Part shown: piece after piece, positions 1 to 9,336 of the stretch
Layout: each line of letters opens with the position of its first letter
How positions within the stretch are numbered: position 1 is the first letter of the stretch
Source of the DNA: Eucalyptus grandis
Taxonomy: Eukaryota; Streptophyta; Magnoliopsida; Myrtales; Myrtaceae
Assembly: GCF_016545825.1 (NCBI RefSeq)
Contig: NC_052618.1
Span: 11,585,398 to 11,649,397 of the forward strand
Direction of reading: 5' to 3'
DNA: 64,000 bases
The notes under the pieces: model-generated
Told to the model about the DNA's origin: nothing
Databases searched by the model: none
What the model saw: the letters and a program-made list of their open reading frames with translations, nothing else
Translations under genes and position numbers: made by a program

Positions 1-16
1 AGAAAATCGAGGAAAA

Positions 17-1641
17 ATGGGAGAGTTGTTTAGATCGAAGGAACAGAAGGATCTATACTCAAAATTGCTGAAGCGTGGGGTGATAAACCCTAGGAGTGTG
101 GATTTTGACTTTCTGAATGCTGTAAATGTGAACTTAAGGAAAAAGTTCGGTCATCTTCAACTTAAGAAATTCTGCTTTGACACCACAGAGGCCTATCCTC
201 AACTAACTGCATATTTCTATTCAAATCTTAGTTTCTTGGATGTGAATAGATTCTCCTTCAGTGTCAAAGATCAAGACTTTGTTGTGGTTATGGATATGCT
301 GGCAGATGTGTTAGGAGTTGAGAGAGGAAGATATCAATGGATCAAAGTTTCTATTGCTCGTACTACTTTGGAACTTGTTAAGGATAGGAGGACAGAGGGA
401 AAGATTTCCTATTCAAGGATGAGTGCATTTAACATCTTGCTGCACAAAATTGTAATCAATTGCCTCAGACCGAAATTAACTTCCAAGACTGATGTCTCAA
501 GTTCAGAGGCAAAGCTAATGTATGCAATCATCACTTGGAAAAGGTTTTCTCTTCCTCACACTGTTATGTTCCACATGTATAGAGCTGTGATGAAGGACAA
601 ATGACAACTTCCTTATCCAGGTCTTGTGACGAAGTTATTCAGACATCTAAACATTCAGCCTCCGCAAATTCTTTGTGCTCGATCGTGCAATCATATGGTG
701 GTAGGACTGAAAATAGTGACCAAGATGCGTCTGAAGGAACTAAGCAAGGCATTGGAGAAATTTAAGGAGAAGACTCTACCAAATCTCATCAATTCTCTTC
801 GCAAGAAAAAAAGAAAAGGAAGGAACCCATGGATGCTCCATCCAAGAGAAGAAGAGCTCTCCTCGTTGATGATGAAGATGATGAGGAAAACATCACTATT
901 TATGCTTTGAAGAATCTCAGTCGATCTGTTCAGAGAAAGAGTCGAATGGCGATTTAAGAAAGAGCAGAGAAAGAAGCAGAGGAAAAAGAAACGGAGGAAA
1001 AAGAAACGGAGGAAAGAGAAGAAGAAGAAGAAGAAAGAGATGCTGAGCAAAAGAGAGTTGAAAAAGAAGAAGAAGAAGAACATGAGGAGCACTCTCCACC
1101 TGAAGGCATGAACACAGGGGGAGACCAAGAGAAAAGAGGAATATCTTCAAATCCCCAACCAAGTGAGGGAGTCACGATCCCAAACAGATCCAAAGGATAT
1201 TTATGCCTCTCAGTTTCTTGAGGAAGGTCATGAGGTTTCTTCGCCAAATCTGCGTGATTATGCTGATATACCATCGTCTGCATTTACTCCATCAAATCGT
1301 GCTAACGCCAAAGATGCGCACCGACAATTCAGCGTGACTTTCGCAGAGTGATGGATATTCTCTTGGAGATGCAAGGTCGAGATATATGCATTGGGATGTG
1401 AAGTTCGGAACTTGCGAATGCAGTCAAGTCTCTTTGGGTTCATTAAATGATCAAATCCAAGCCCTTTCTCTTGATTCAGGCTAATGCTAAGGGTGAGGAT
1501 GTTGCTCAACTGAAGGAAGACTTGAAAAGACTGGAAAGCATCGTTCAGTCGATGGGAGATTTCCAGGCTTGTTCGTGTTCCCAAGAATCATTGACTTCAT
1601 TTTCATCTCAATTTTTTTTATGCTGACAAAAAGGGGGAGAG
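17..1641 (+). pseudogene. Envelope-like / plant transposon ORF, broken
   Basis: The first 195 codons form one open frame that resembles the uncharacterised plant transposon-domain proteins found downstream of pol in SIRE-like Copia elements (residues such as FSVKDQDFVV and YSNLSFLDVNRF). A single TGA at 602-604 interrupts it, and the same frame continues with QLPYPGLVTKLF, the expected next segment. Within the A-rich tract near 803-817 the frame shifts. The new frame carries a basic then acidic stretch (RRRALLVDDEDDEEN), a TAA at 955-957, and then a long Glu/Lys-rich coiled-coil-like region to about 1120. Around 1493-1560 a coiled-coil piece (LKEDLKRLESIVQSM) remains, and the frame fades near the DKKGE-like end at 1641. 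Several lesions make it non-functional. No function is known for this protein. Confidence 0.65.
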
Positions 1642-1960
1642 TTGTGAGACTTGAAAAACTTTGAACTTAAATTTGTCGAACTTTTGGCTTGTTTGGTTTG
1701 TGGTTTGTTTTGACTTGACTTTTGAGTCATGTGTGTCTGGATGTGGACTAAATTAGGATTTGGATTTGACTACTTATTATTAACTACTATTGATATCTTA
1801 TGGATGGCTTTATTGCATACTGGACTAATCTATTTTCTGTGGTTGCAGATTCTAGTGTTATTCATTTAGCCATTTATCTCTATAAGATATGCATATGTGT
1901 TTGAGAAATGTTTTGCGAGGTCAAAGTTTTTCCAAATCTGCAGAAAGTTTTGTCACCATC

Positions 1961-1973
1961 AAAAAAGGGAGAT
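1961..1973 (+). other. Polypurine tract
   Basis: AAAAAAGGGAGAT lies immediately 5' of the LTR start TGTTGGAG at 1974. This is the plus-strand primer position expected for an LTR retrotransposon. Confidence 0.7.
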
Positions 1974-2892
1974 TGTTGGAGAAATCCTCTCGAAGTATTT
2001 TGAAGTTGACAAAACATTTCCATCAGTCTAGTCTGAAGGCTTGCAGACTCTGCTATTTAAAGTCTGAAGACCTCTAGACAGCCAAACTCAAGACTCAAAG
2101 TCTATCCTCATTGACAGTTTCTAATCCGTTGAAGAAAGGCTATCTAGAACTGGATGTTTCATTAAGAATGTGGCCTTATCGACTGGAGAAGATCTCTTGG
2201 CTGGATATGACATAACGGAATTCTTTATTTGATCATAATTGATTCGAAGATTAAGGATCCGATGATTGGCAAAGTATACTTGGAAGGTTCTACTTATGGA
2301 AACCTAGATCCTGATTGTATGGGCGAACATGATTGATGGGCTATCGACATGTTCCTTTAATGGCTCGAATGATCTTCCTAATTGATTCCGTCCAACGAGT
2401 AGATTGGAGAAATTCCTTTGGTAAGTGCCAACGGGTATAATGGCATGAAGGAGTATATAAGGAAGACGTTCCAGTTGTTCGAGTGTGTGCACGATAGAAG
2501 AATTCCAAAGTCTGAAGCCTCTTGTTCTTAGTCAATTCATTTGTTGAGCAAAATCGCGTAAACAAAAGAGAGTCTATATTCGTGAGAAACCTTGAGGAAG
2601 TGTAGTAGAACATCTACACTGTGGAATCAAGGAAAAGCTGTGCTGTAACTTCTCTTTTGTTCATAGTGAAATCCAGCCGGTGGGCTGTCAGTGCGGAAGA
2701 GTGGACGTAGGCTTGAAATAAGCCGAACCACTATAAATCTTGTGTTCATTTATCTCTTCCCTAACCTTTACTTCGCTTTGATCGCATTTTCCTTTCTAAC
2801 TTTTGCCTAGAATCGCTTCCGTATCTCGATAAATTGTTTATGCACCCATTCACCCTCCTTCTAGGTGCTTATATTAGCTATCTCACTTCTAA
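1974..2892 (+). repeat. 3' LTR of the SIRE-like element
   Basis: The LTR starts with TGTTGGAG after the polypurine tract and runs about 0.9 kb. It has a TATA box (TATATAA, 2454-2460) in the expected U3 position. Downstream is a segment (2640-2745) typical of SIRE-type R/U5 regions, including GGACGTAGGC and GCCGAACCACTATAAATC. The right boundary is placed where homology to the MULE-like copy at 51650 resumes, and is uncertain by about 10 bases. Confidence 0.65.
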
Positions 2893-3531
2893 TGTTGCTC
2901 ACCGCACGTGCATGGTGGCTGAGGGTGGATCATCAATGATGTGGGGCCATCCTCTGTAGACAGACCTGAGCTTTGTGGAGGAGCTCTAGTAGAAGGGAGC
3001 AACAACGACCTTGTCCTCCTCCTCGGTGTTTCACGCCAAAAAGAAAAAAAAAAAAAGGAAGAACAATAGGTGTGAACATTGAAGAAGAAGAAGAAGAAGA
3101 TAGATTGATTTTCTTTCTTCTTTGTTGGATAGCAGCCAAGAAAGTCCACATGGATTGATTTTATATAAATATATAAAAAAGGCCCAGTCATATTAAATTC
3201 TTAATTAAAAAAGCCATGTCATTTTTTGGCCTGAATTTTTTGCTGGAGGCACTTAAGTAATCGTTTTTTCACTAGTTTCACCGTTTTGGCACTTAAGTGA
3301 TTCAACGAAAACTTTTGGCACCAAAATGAGCGCCGTACACAACTTTTGGCACTGATAGTGTACTTCTCCCAAAAAAATTGACACTTGGGATTCCGGTGAG
3401 GTTCGCCGAATGTGACACTCAAGTGACTCATTTTTCATTAAAAAAAAATGGCACATTCGTAAGTTTTGACACTTAAGTGTCCATTTGTGTCAACTTTTGA
3501 AACGTGAAACGTTCTTTTGCTCCTCAATAAG
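2893..3531. mobile_element. Right part of a MULE-like element (relic)
   Basis: This matches the right end of the complete element at 49922-52241, including the terminal AAGTGCCAAAA-type repeats and the flanking CTCAATAAG at 3523-3531, which is the target duplication of that element. The left part has been cut off by the SIRE-like LTR. Short open frames here (for example 2973-3158) come from GAA/TTC-rich DNA and are not genes. Confidence 0.7.
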
Positions 3532-4187
3532 GGTGGAACTAATTTGGATTAGATTCTATATAGCTAATCTCCACGAAGTAGTTTCTCAAGCTGGTTCCAA
3601 CAACTCCTCCCAATTTTGATCATTGGTAAAATGCTGCACTTTGGGTCCACATGGCTGAACGTTCTGGCAATGCGACTTTGCCATGATCATTATTGAGTCC
3701 AAGGAACTTTGGACCTATAGCAAAGTATATTGATTATCTTTGTTGCAAAGTATTAATGCTGTAAATCAAATCTAGGTTTAGCCACACCTCATCCATATCG
3801 TTTCTATTTCCTTGTATGATCCATTATTTCGAATGAACACCAAAAGAAAAAAAGAGGTGAAGTGGAAAGAAAACTGAACTGGGTTGTGGCCCTTCCATAT
3901 GACATATCGACATTCATTCATGCAACAATTGATTTTGAAATGCAAGAATATATGAGCAACCCACTCGATACGAAATGATTAGATTGTCGATTGGGTTATT
4001 CAGTGCTCATTGCCTTCATTTAGGGCTCTCTCAAGATTACACGACGCAAGGGTCATCACAATCACCTTTGGAGTTCTTCGCGCTGCATGGCATGATCGAT
4101 TTAGCGATCTAGCGTGTTGCTTATCTTTCACAGCATCTTGAGTTCGAGTTTCGATTGACTTATAGTGTCAAGCCCAATCTATGCTTA

Positions 4188-5002
4188 GGTGCGTTTGGTA
4201 ATGCTTCTGTTCCCGGGAACGATTTTTTATCAGAAATTATTCTTTTTTATTTTGTTCCCAAGAACAATTTCTAAGTATTTTAAACCGTTTGGTAACTGTT
4301 CAAAATTTCAATTCCCGGAATAGAATTGTATTTAGCACCGTTCTCAAAATTTCTACTCAAATCATTTTCTTTTAACTTTTTAATAATGTTATTACTTTTT
4401 TTTTTTAATTTTTTTTTTCTTTTCTTTTTTTCTTTCAGTTCTCCTCTTCTTCTTCAAGGGTTGCTGGTCACCGATCTTGGGATGACCGGTGACCTACCAG
4501 ACGAGGGCCGACAACCTCGCCAAAGTGTCGTCGACCCTCGCTGGGGCCGCGCCTCATCGGCTGAGCTTCTTTAGTGGCCAAGAGAGGCCTAAGCGAGGCT
4601 CACCTGGCCATTGGTGAGGCTCAACCGTGCCAAATCTAGCGAGGCCAAGCCTTACTAGTGGCTAGGCGAGCTCGTTGGACCTCATCGGACTAGTCGTCGG
4701 CGACCAATAGCGATGGGCGGCGGCGGTTGAAGAAGAGAAGAGAGGGAAGAAGAAAAAGAAAGAAGAGAAAAGAGAAAATATGGGTTAGCTTGATTTTGAA
4801 ATTATTTCCAGGAACAAATAATCAACTTTTTTTTTTACTTTTCGATTTTGTTACAAATCTATTTTCAGAAAAAAAAAATAGAAATTTATTCTCAGGAATA
4901 AAAATTTTACAAAACAAATTTTTGTTCTACATCTACTTCTAGAAAGCAAAAAAAAAAAAAAAATAGAAATTGTTACCGTTTGGCAAATTACCAAATAGAA
5001 CC
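4188..5002. mobile_element. GTGCGTTTGG-type TIR element E1
   Basis: An 815-bp element bounded by GGTGCGTTTGGTAA and, inverted, GGTTCTATTTGGTAA, with TTA on both sides (4185-4187 and 5003-5005). Inside are A/T-rich arms (repeats of the GTTCCCGGGAAC kind), then a GC-rich core at about 4455-4735 full of GAGGC/GCCTC alternations. The short TIR and 3-bp TTA duplication suggest a PIF/Harbinger (Tourist-like) origin. No transposase is present. Confidence 0.75.
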
Positions 5003-5514
5003 TTAAAAGATTCTCTATATCTTAAAAATAAATAAATAAATAAATAAAATGAATTTCTGACGTCAACATTGAGTGAAGAAGACTTTAGCTCTTATTGACT
5101 TAACACCCAACTCAAGAAAGAAATTCACTTTTTTTTTTTTTTTTTGGCACCATTTTCTTGGGTGCACTTTTGTCCCATATGATTTTTTTTTTCTTTTCGG
5201 GTCTGTGCCTATTTGAGTTCGAAGGCATCTCGTAATGGCGACAAACTAAATACAAACAAGATTTGTATTGAAGAAATAATAGGGTCCACCAAAGGCACCA
5301 ACCATTTCGTTTTCTATAAGCTCGACTTCTGTCGCACTGATTGTACGTATGGGATACTACGAATTAACCTTTTCTTCTTTTTCGCATGATAGAATCATTC
5401 CGACTTCATTGTCGGCTCATGATCTTTCCCGTTTCTTTTGGAGTATAATATGCTGTGATGTAATGTACAACGTTATCTCGAGAATTGGGCATGCATATCA
5501 AAATGTTATATTTA

Positions 5515-5925
5515 TAATCCTAAAGTCCCAAACTAGTACCCCATGACATATTTACTCCCACACTAATTTTTATATCATAAATAATACCAAATGGATACCC
5601 CAACCCAAATCCATCCTCTATCTTCATTTCGTCCAATATTTCATTAAAATGCATACGTGTTGACATGTGTGAATTTTTCAGGTCTAATCTATCATTCTCG
5701 ACGTTAGATCCTTCTTGCATATGTGTTGAGAATGGTAGATTATGGGTCATGGGTATTAGTTTTGTTTTTTGTGAGAGAAAAATTAATGAGATATTGGATG
5801 GAATGTTGAGAATGGTAGATATGGGTAATGGGTATTAGTTTTGCTTTTTGTGAGAGAAAAATTAGTTTGGGGATAAATATATCATGGGATACCAATTTGG
5901 GACATTTAATTTTATTAACCCTAAT
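5515..5925. repeat. Foldback (hairpin) element in block b
   Basis: The left arm (GTCCCAAACTAGTACCCCA, then ATTTACTCCCACACTAATTT) is matched in inverse orientation by the right arm (TTAGTTTGGGGATAAATAT, then GATACCAATTTGGGACATTT). It looks like a MITE with long inverted arms. Copies are at about 25010-25400 (inverted) and 54210-54600. Confidence 0.6.
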
Positions 5926-6030
5926 TCCTAATAACAGTGGAACTATTTTGGATTAGATTGGCTATGGTTAATCTTCATGAAGTAGTTCCAAGAGCCAGTT
6001 CCAACAACTCCCAATTTTGATCATCGAAAG

Positions 6031-6545
6031 AAGGGTTAATACGATAAAAAAATCTCAATATGGTAGCTCGTCTGAATTTACCCAAGTGAATTCTTGTGTC
6101 ACAAAAATTTCAAATGATTACTCTCATACCACTCTTACCTCAAATTAATTTTTGCATCATAAAAAATTTCAAATCAATACATCCATGTCACATTTATTCT
6201 AAATTAATTTTATGCCATCAAAAATCTCAGATCACCAGAATCAGAGATATTAGAGATTTCCCAATCGAAGAATTTGGCAATTTGGGATTTTTTTTTTTTT
6301 TTGTGACATGAAATTTAGTGTAAGGTAAATATGGCATGGATGTATTAATATGGGATTTTTATAACACAAAAATTAATTGGTGGCAAATGTGGCATGGATG
6401 TATCAATTAGAAGCCTTGATGATGCAAAAACTAATTTCGGATAAATGTGACATAAGTGCATCGGATCGGAATTTTGATGACACAAAAATTACTTTGGAAT
6501 AAATGTGGCATGAGCATATCATTTTGAGATTTTTGATGGTATCAA
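6031..6545. repeat. Foldback with tandemly repeated arms
   Basis: The left arm carries about three imperfect units of roughly 60 bp (AATTTCAAATCAATACATCC, then ATGTCACATTTATTCTAAAT). The right arm carries about four such units in inverse orientation, and a poly-T tract sits at the turn (6289-6302). Other copies are at about 29284-29807 and 61979-62500. It could form a large hairpin. Confidence 0.6.
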
Positions 6546-7468
6546 CCATTGAGAAAATGTTACTTTATCAACATGTCAAGCCAGCGTGGCCTGAACCATT
6601 CTAGCAAAGGGACTTTGCCACAATCATTATTGCGTCCTAAGAACTTTGAACCTACAACAAGGTCTATTGACTTTTCAATAATCTTTGTCACAAGGTCAAT
6701 ATTTTATTTTTAAAATTTTCTTTTTGCAGAAGAAAATTTGCTTTCAAATAGGTGAATAATATCATGGAGGTGCAGGACCAATATATGGATAGAGCACAAG
6801 AGTATCGAATCCACGAAAACATATTTATTAAACCCTTAGATTTTGATTGGGAGAAGATAACTCCTAAATCTAGAACTAGATTTTTTTTTTTGGTCAAACT
6901 AGAACTAGATTAAGAGAGTTCAAACTCTCAAATCTATAACTAGACTAGGCCTGCTCCCAATTTTGATCATTGGGAAAATGATATCTCGGCATTTTGGGTC
7001 CGCCGGAACTGTCCTAGCGACTAGAATTTGCTGTAATCATTATTAAGTCTTAGGAACTTGAACCTATAGCAAGGTATATTGATTATTTTTGTCACAAAGT
7101 ATCAATAGGGTAAATCAAATCTCGGTTTAGTTGCGCCTCATCCGTATCGCTTTTGTTTTCCGGTATGATTTGAAGTTAATGCTTATAACTTGACAATCTT
7201 ATACATAGAATTTTCGGATTTGTTGTTAGCGATGGCCACATGCTTTTGTCCCATTATCTCGAATGAAGACGAAAAGAGAAAAGAGGAGATAAGTGCAAAG
7301 GGGTTGTGTACCTTTTTCTATCGACATCAGCTCATGCAATTGCTGATTTTATAGTCAAGTATTATGAGTGACCCACCCGACGCGAAATAATCACAGCATT
7401 GATCGGATTATTCGGTGCTCATTACCTTTGCTCGGGACCCAACTGAGATTATCTGATGCAAGCTAGTT

Positions 7469-7945
7469 GTGGAAAAATTATCAAAAAAATCTGAAACTCA
7501 TTATGTGAATGTCAATTTAGTTTCAAATTTTCAAGATTGTTAATTTAGTCATATATCTTTTGATGATTTGTCAATATAGACATTTCGGCGATTTTTGGCT
7601 AAAAATTGCTAATGTAGACATTGGTCATCCTACATGACATGACCTATATGGCATGACCTACGCTGATGTGGACAATTTTCGTATTTTTGAAAAAGAAGAA
7701 AATTGCAAAATAGAAAAAAATCAGAAATTTTTTAAAAAATTTGCAAAAATTATCCACATTAATAGTAATCGTGTTTTATAGGATGGTTAGCATTAACATC
7801 AATGATTGCTAGCTGAAATTGGCGGGAAGGACTACTTTGGTAAAGCATTAAAAAATTTATGACTAAATTGATCAAATTAAAAAGTTTAAGATTAAATTGA
7901 CCCTTGCACAATGAATTAATAATTTTTTTTAATATAATTATCCAC
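7469..7945. mobile_element. MULE-like MITE in block c
   Basis: About 477 bp with ends GTGGAAAAATTATC and, inverted, GTGGATAATTATATT. The similarity of the ends continues for about 50 bp. It carries no ORF. Matching copies are at 30694-31163, 32870-33346 and 63357-63556 (cut). The target duplication could not be resolved. Confidence 0.55.
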
Positions 7946-8431
7946 TACAGTCACCTTGGGAGTTCTTCGCATCGCATGGCATAATTGGCTTAGCAATCTC
8001 GCGCTTGCTAATATTTAAGGCATCTCGATTTTGAGCTTTTGACGAACTTTTAGGGTTGAACCCAATCGATGCTTACATGATTTTCCATTTTATAAAATAA
8101 AAAAAAAAAAGAAGAAAATGAATTTCTCATGTCAACATTGAGTGAGGAAAACGCTTGTTCTTCTTAATTTAACTCTCAAGTCAATAAAGAAGTTCACCTT
8201 TTCTTTTTGCACCATTTTCTTGCGTGCATTTTCCATCCTATTTGAGTTCGAAGGCATCTCAAAACGGGGACAAAGTAAATATAAACAAGATGTGTACTGA
8301 AGAAATAATAGGATCCACGAAAGGCACCAACCAATCCGTTTTCTATGACCTCGACCGATGTCGCATTGATTGTACGTATGGAAAACTACAAACTTAACGT
8401 TTTCTTCATTTTTGCATGATAGAACATTTCC

Positions 8432-8668
8432 TATTAGAGATTATTAGGATAATTCTGTAAAATATTTTCCTATATTAGAGATAATTAGAATACTTCTGTT
8501 ATTTTTATGTATCTATTAAGATCGTGTAATATCTTATGCATATCTTGATTGATATATGTAACGTTTTATAGTCTCTCATAAAATCTAGAAATAAGTTGAT
8601 GTACTTTATCATGATATGTTGAAATATATATACATTTTGCCCAATTTAATTTTTTCTATATTCTTACA
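8432..8668 (+). repeat. Copia LTR relic with primer-site remnant
   Basis: Compared with 31651-31886, which begins TGTTAGAGATAATT and ends TTCTTACA, this is a 237-bp LTR whose first bases have mutated (TATTAGAG). It is followed by ACTTGGTATCGGTGC at about 8672, a decayed tRNA-Met primer site. The same arrangement occurs at 34869-35105. No internal Copia coding sequence follows. Confidence 0.6.
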
Positions 8669-8745
8669 TTTTACTTGGTATCGGTGCTGGTCGATCTTGA
8701 AGTGCGTCAAGCGCACTCACATCGCACCTGATGCACGCCCAAATG

Positions 8746-9332
8746 CATAGGCTGCTATCTCTCTCTCTCGATGCATATTCAGACAGGCAAGTAGGCAGTA
8801 GCATGAAAACAAGAAAGCAGAGCCCCCTTGTACTTTCTTTTGTTGATTTTCAAATCTCATTTTGTCTTTTTCCATGTGGGTCCCGCCACCTATTTTTTAC
8901 CTAGTCAAAATGTCAAATATTTCAGCACCCCCTTCCCCCACGCCCACCCTTCCTTTCCTTTTCCTTCTCTCTCTACGTATGCAGACAAGTCAGTAGTAGC
9001 ATCCAAACAAAGAAAGCGGGGCCCTTTCGTTTATCGAGGAGAGAGAGAGAGAGAGACGAACCCAATCACGGCTCGTCTTGTGCCTCATCCACTCAATGGA
9101 TGCAGTAGATTCTCCCTGATGGCAATCCTCTATAGCCTGCGCCTCATTCATTGCAGCCTCGTTTTTCTTCCTCTACTTCCTTGTCCGATAGCCCGTCAGC
9201 ATTCACGGGCTGCTACAAAACAAACGCCTTCCCCCTGTTCAACACCGCACGTATCGCTCGTCTCTCCTCCATGTCGCAAGACATTGCATTTGTTCAGAGA
9301 GTTGCTCTCCGGAGGTCGCGCACCCTCCCAAG
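8746..9332 (+). promoter_or_regulatory. Promoter and 5' leader of BXL4 copy 1 (TATA lost)
   Basis: This aligns with 36430-37222 upstream of copy 2 but lacks two pieces. About 178 bp are missing near 8930, including the G-box region of copy 2. About 20 bp are missing after CAACACCGC near 9249, exactly where copy 2 has TATATAA. A GA-rich run (9038-9055) and pyrimidine-rich leader remain. The start of transcription cannot be placed with confidence. Confidence 0.65.
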
Positions 9333-9336
9333 ATGA
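9271..9336 (+). CDS. Upstream ORF of BXL4 copy 1 (21 codons)
   Basis: An ATG at 9271 opens a 21-codon frame ([21 protein letters not shown]). Its TGA at 9334-9336 overlaps the BXL4 start codon as ATGA. The same uORF, with one residue changed (Leu to Phe), precedes copy 2. Such a stop-start overlap is compatible with reinitiation or with translational repression of the main frame. Conservation between these recent duplicates does not by itself prove selection. Confidence 0.4.
   Translation: MSQDIAFVQRVALRRSRTLPR

Larger units (their letters stand above)
1..2892 (+). mobile_element. 3' part of a SIRE-like Copia LTR retrotransposon
   Basis: The window opens inside an LTR retrotransposon. In order it shows a decayed envelope-like/plant-transposon ORF, a spacer, a polypurine tract and a 3' LTR. 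A coding end resembling DKKGE followed by a GGGGGAGAG stretch, then AAAAAAGGGAGA directly before TGTTGGAG, is the usual 3' layout of SIRE/Maximus Copia elements. The gag-pol part and 5' LTR lie left of the window. The right end abuts a MULE-like relic at about 2893, where homology with 51650 onward begins. The exact last base and the target duplication cannot be fixed without the left flank. Lineage assignment is inference. Confidence 0.75.
3532..6020 (+). repeat. Repeat block b, copy 1
   Basis: About 2.5 kb of non-coding DNA present three times in the window: here, inverted at 24882-27457, and again at 52251-54656 continuing at 61916-61978. It contains a TIR element (4188-5002) and a foldback element (5515-5925). 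The site GGTTAATC near 5965 is the uninserted version of the place where the Copia element at 54657 landed. No coding capacity is recognised. Confidence 0.8.
6021..8745 (+). repeat. Repeat block c, copy 1 (upstream of BXL4 copy 1)
   Basis: About 2.7 kb of AT-rich, non-coding repeat directly upstream of BXL4 copy 1. Copies are at 29284-32204, 32205-36430 (with insertions) and 61979-63556 (truncated). It contains a foldback at 6031-6545, a MULE-like MITE at 7469-7945 and a Copia LTR relic at 8432-8668. No gene is recognised. Confidence 0.8.

Noticed and set aside
691..1283. Phe/Ser/Leu-rich minus-strand frames
   Set aside because: Antisense shadow of the GAA/GAG-rich acidic region of the SIRE-like ORF.
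6031..6545. Regularly spaced repeats resembling a CRISPR array
   Set aside because: The genome is eukaryotic, the units are imperfect and directly adjoining without unique spacers, and they form an inverted foldback.
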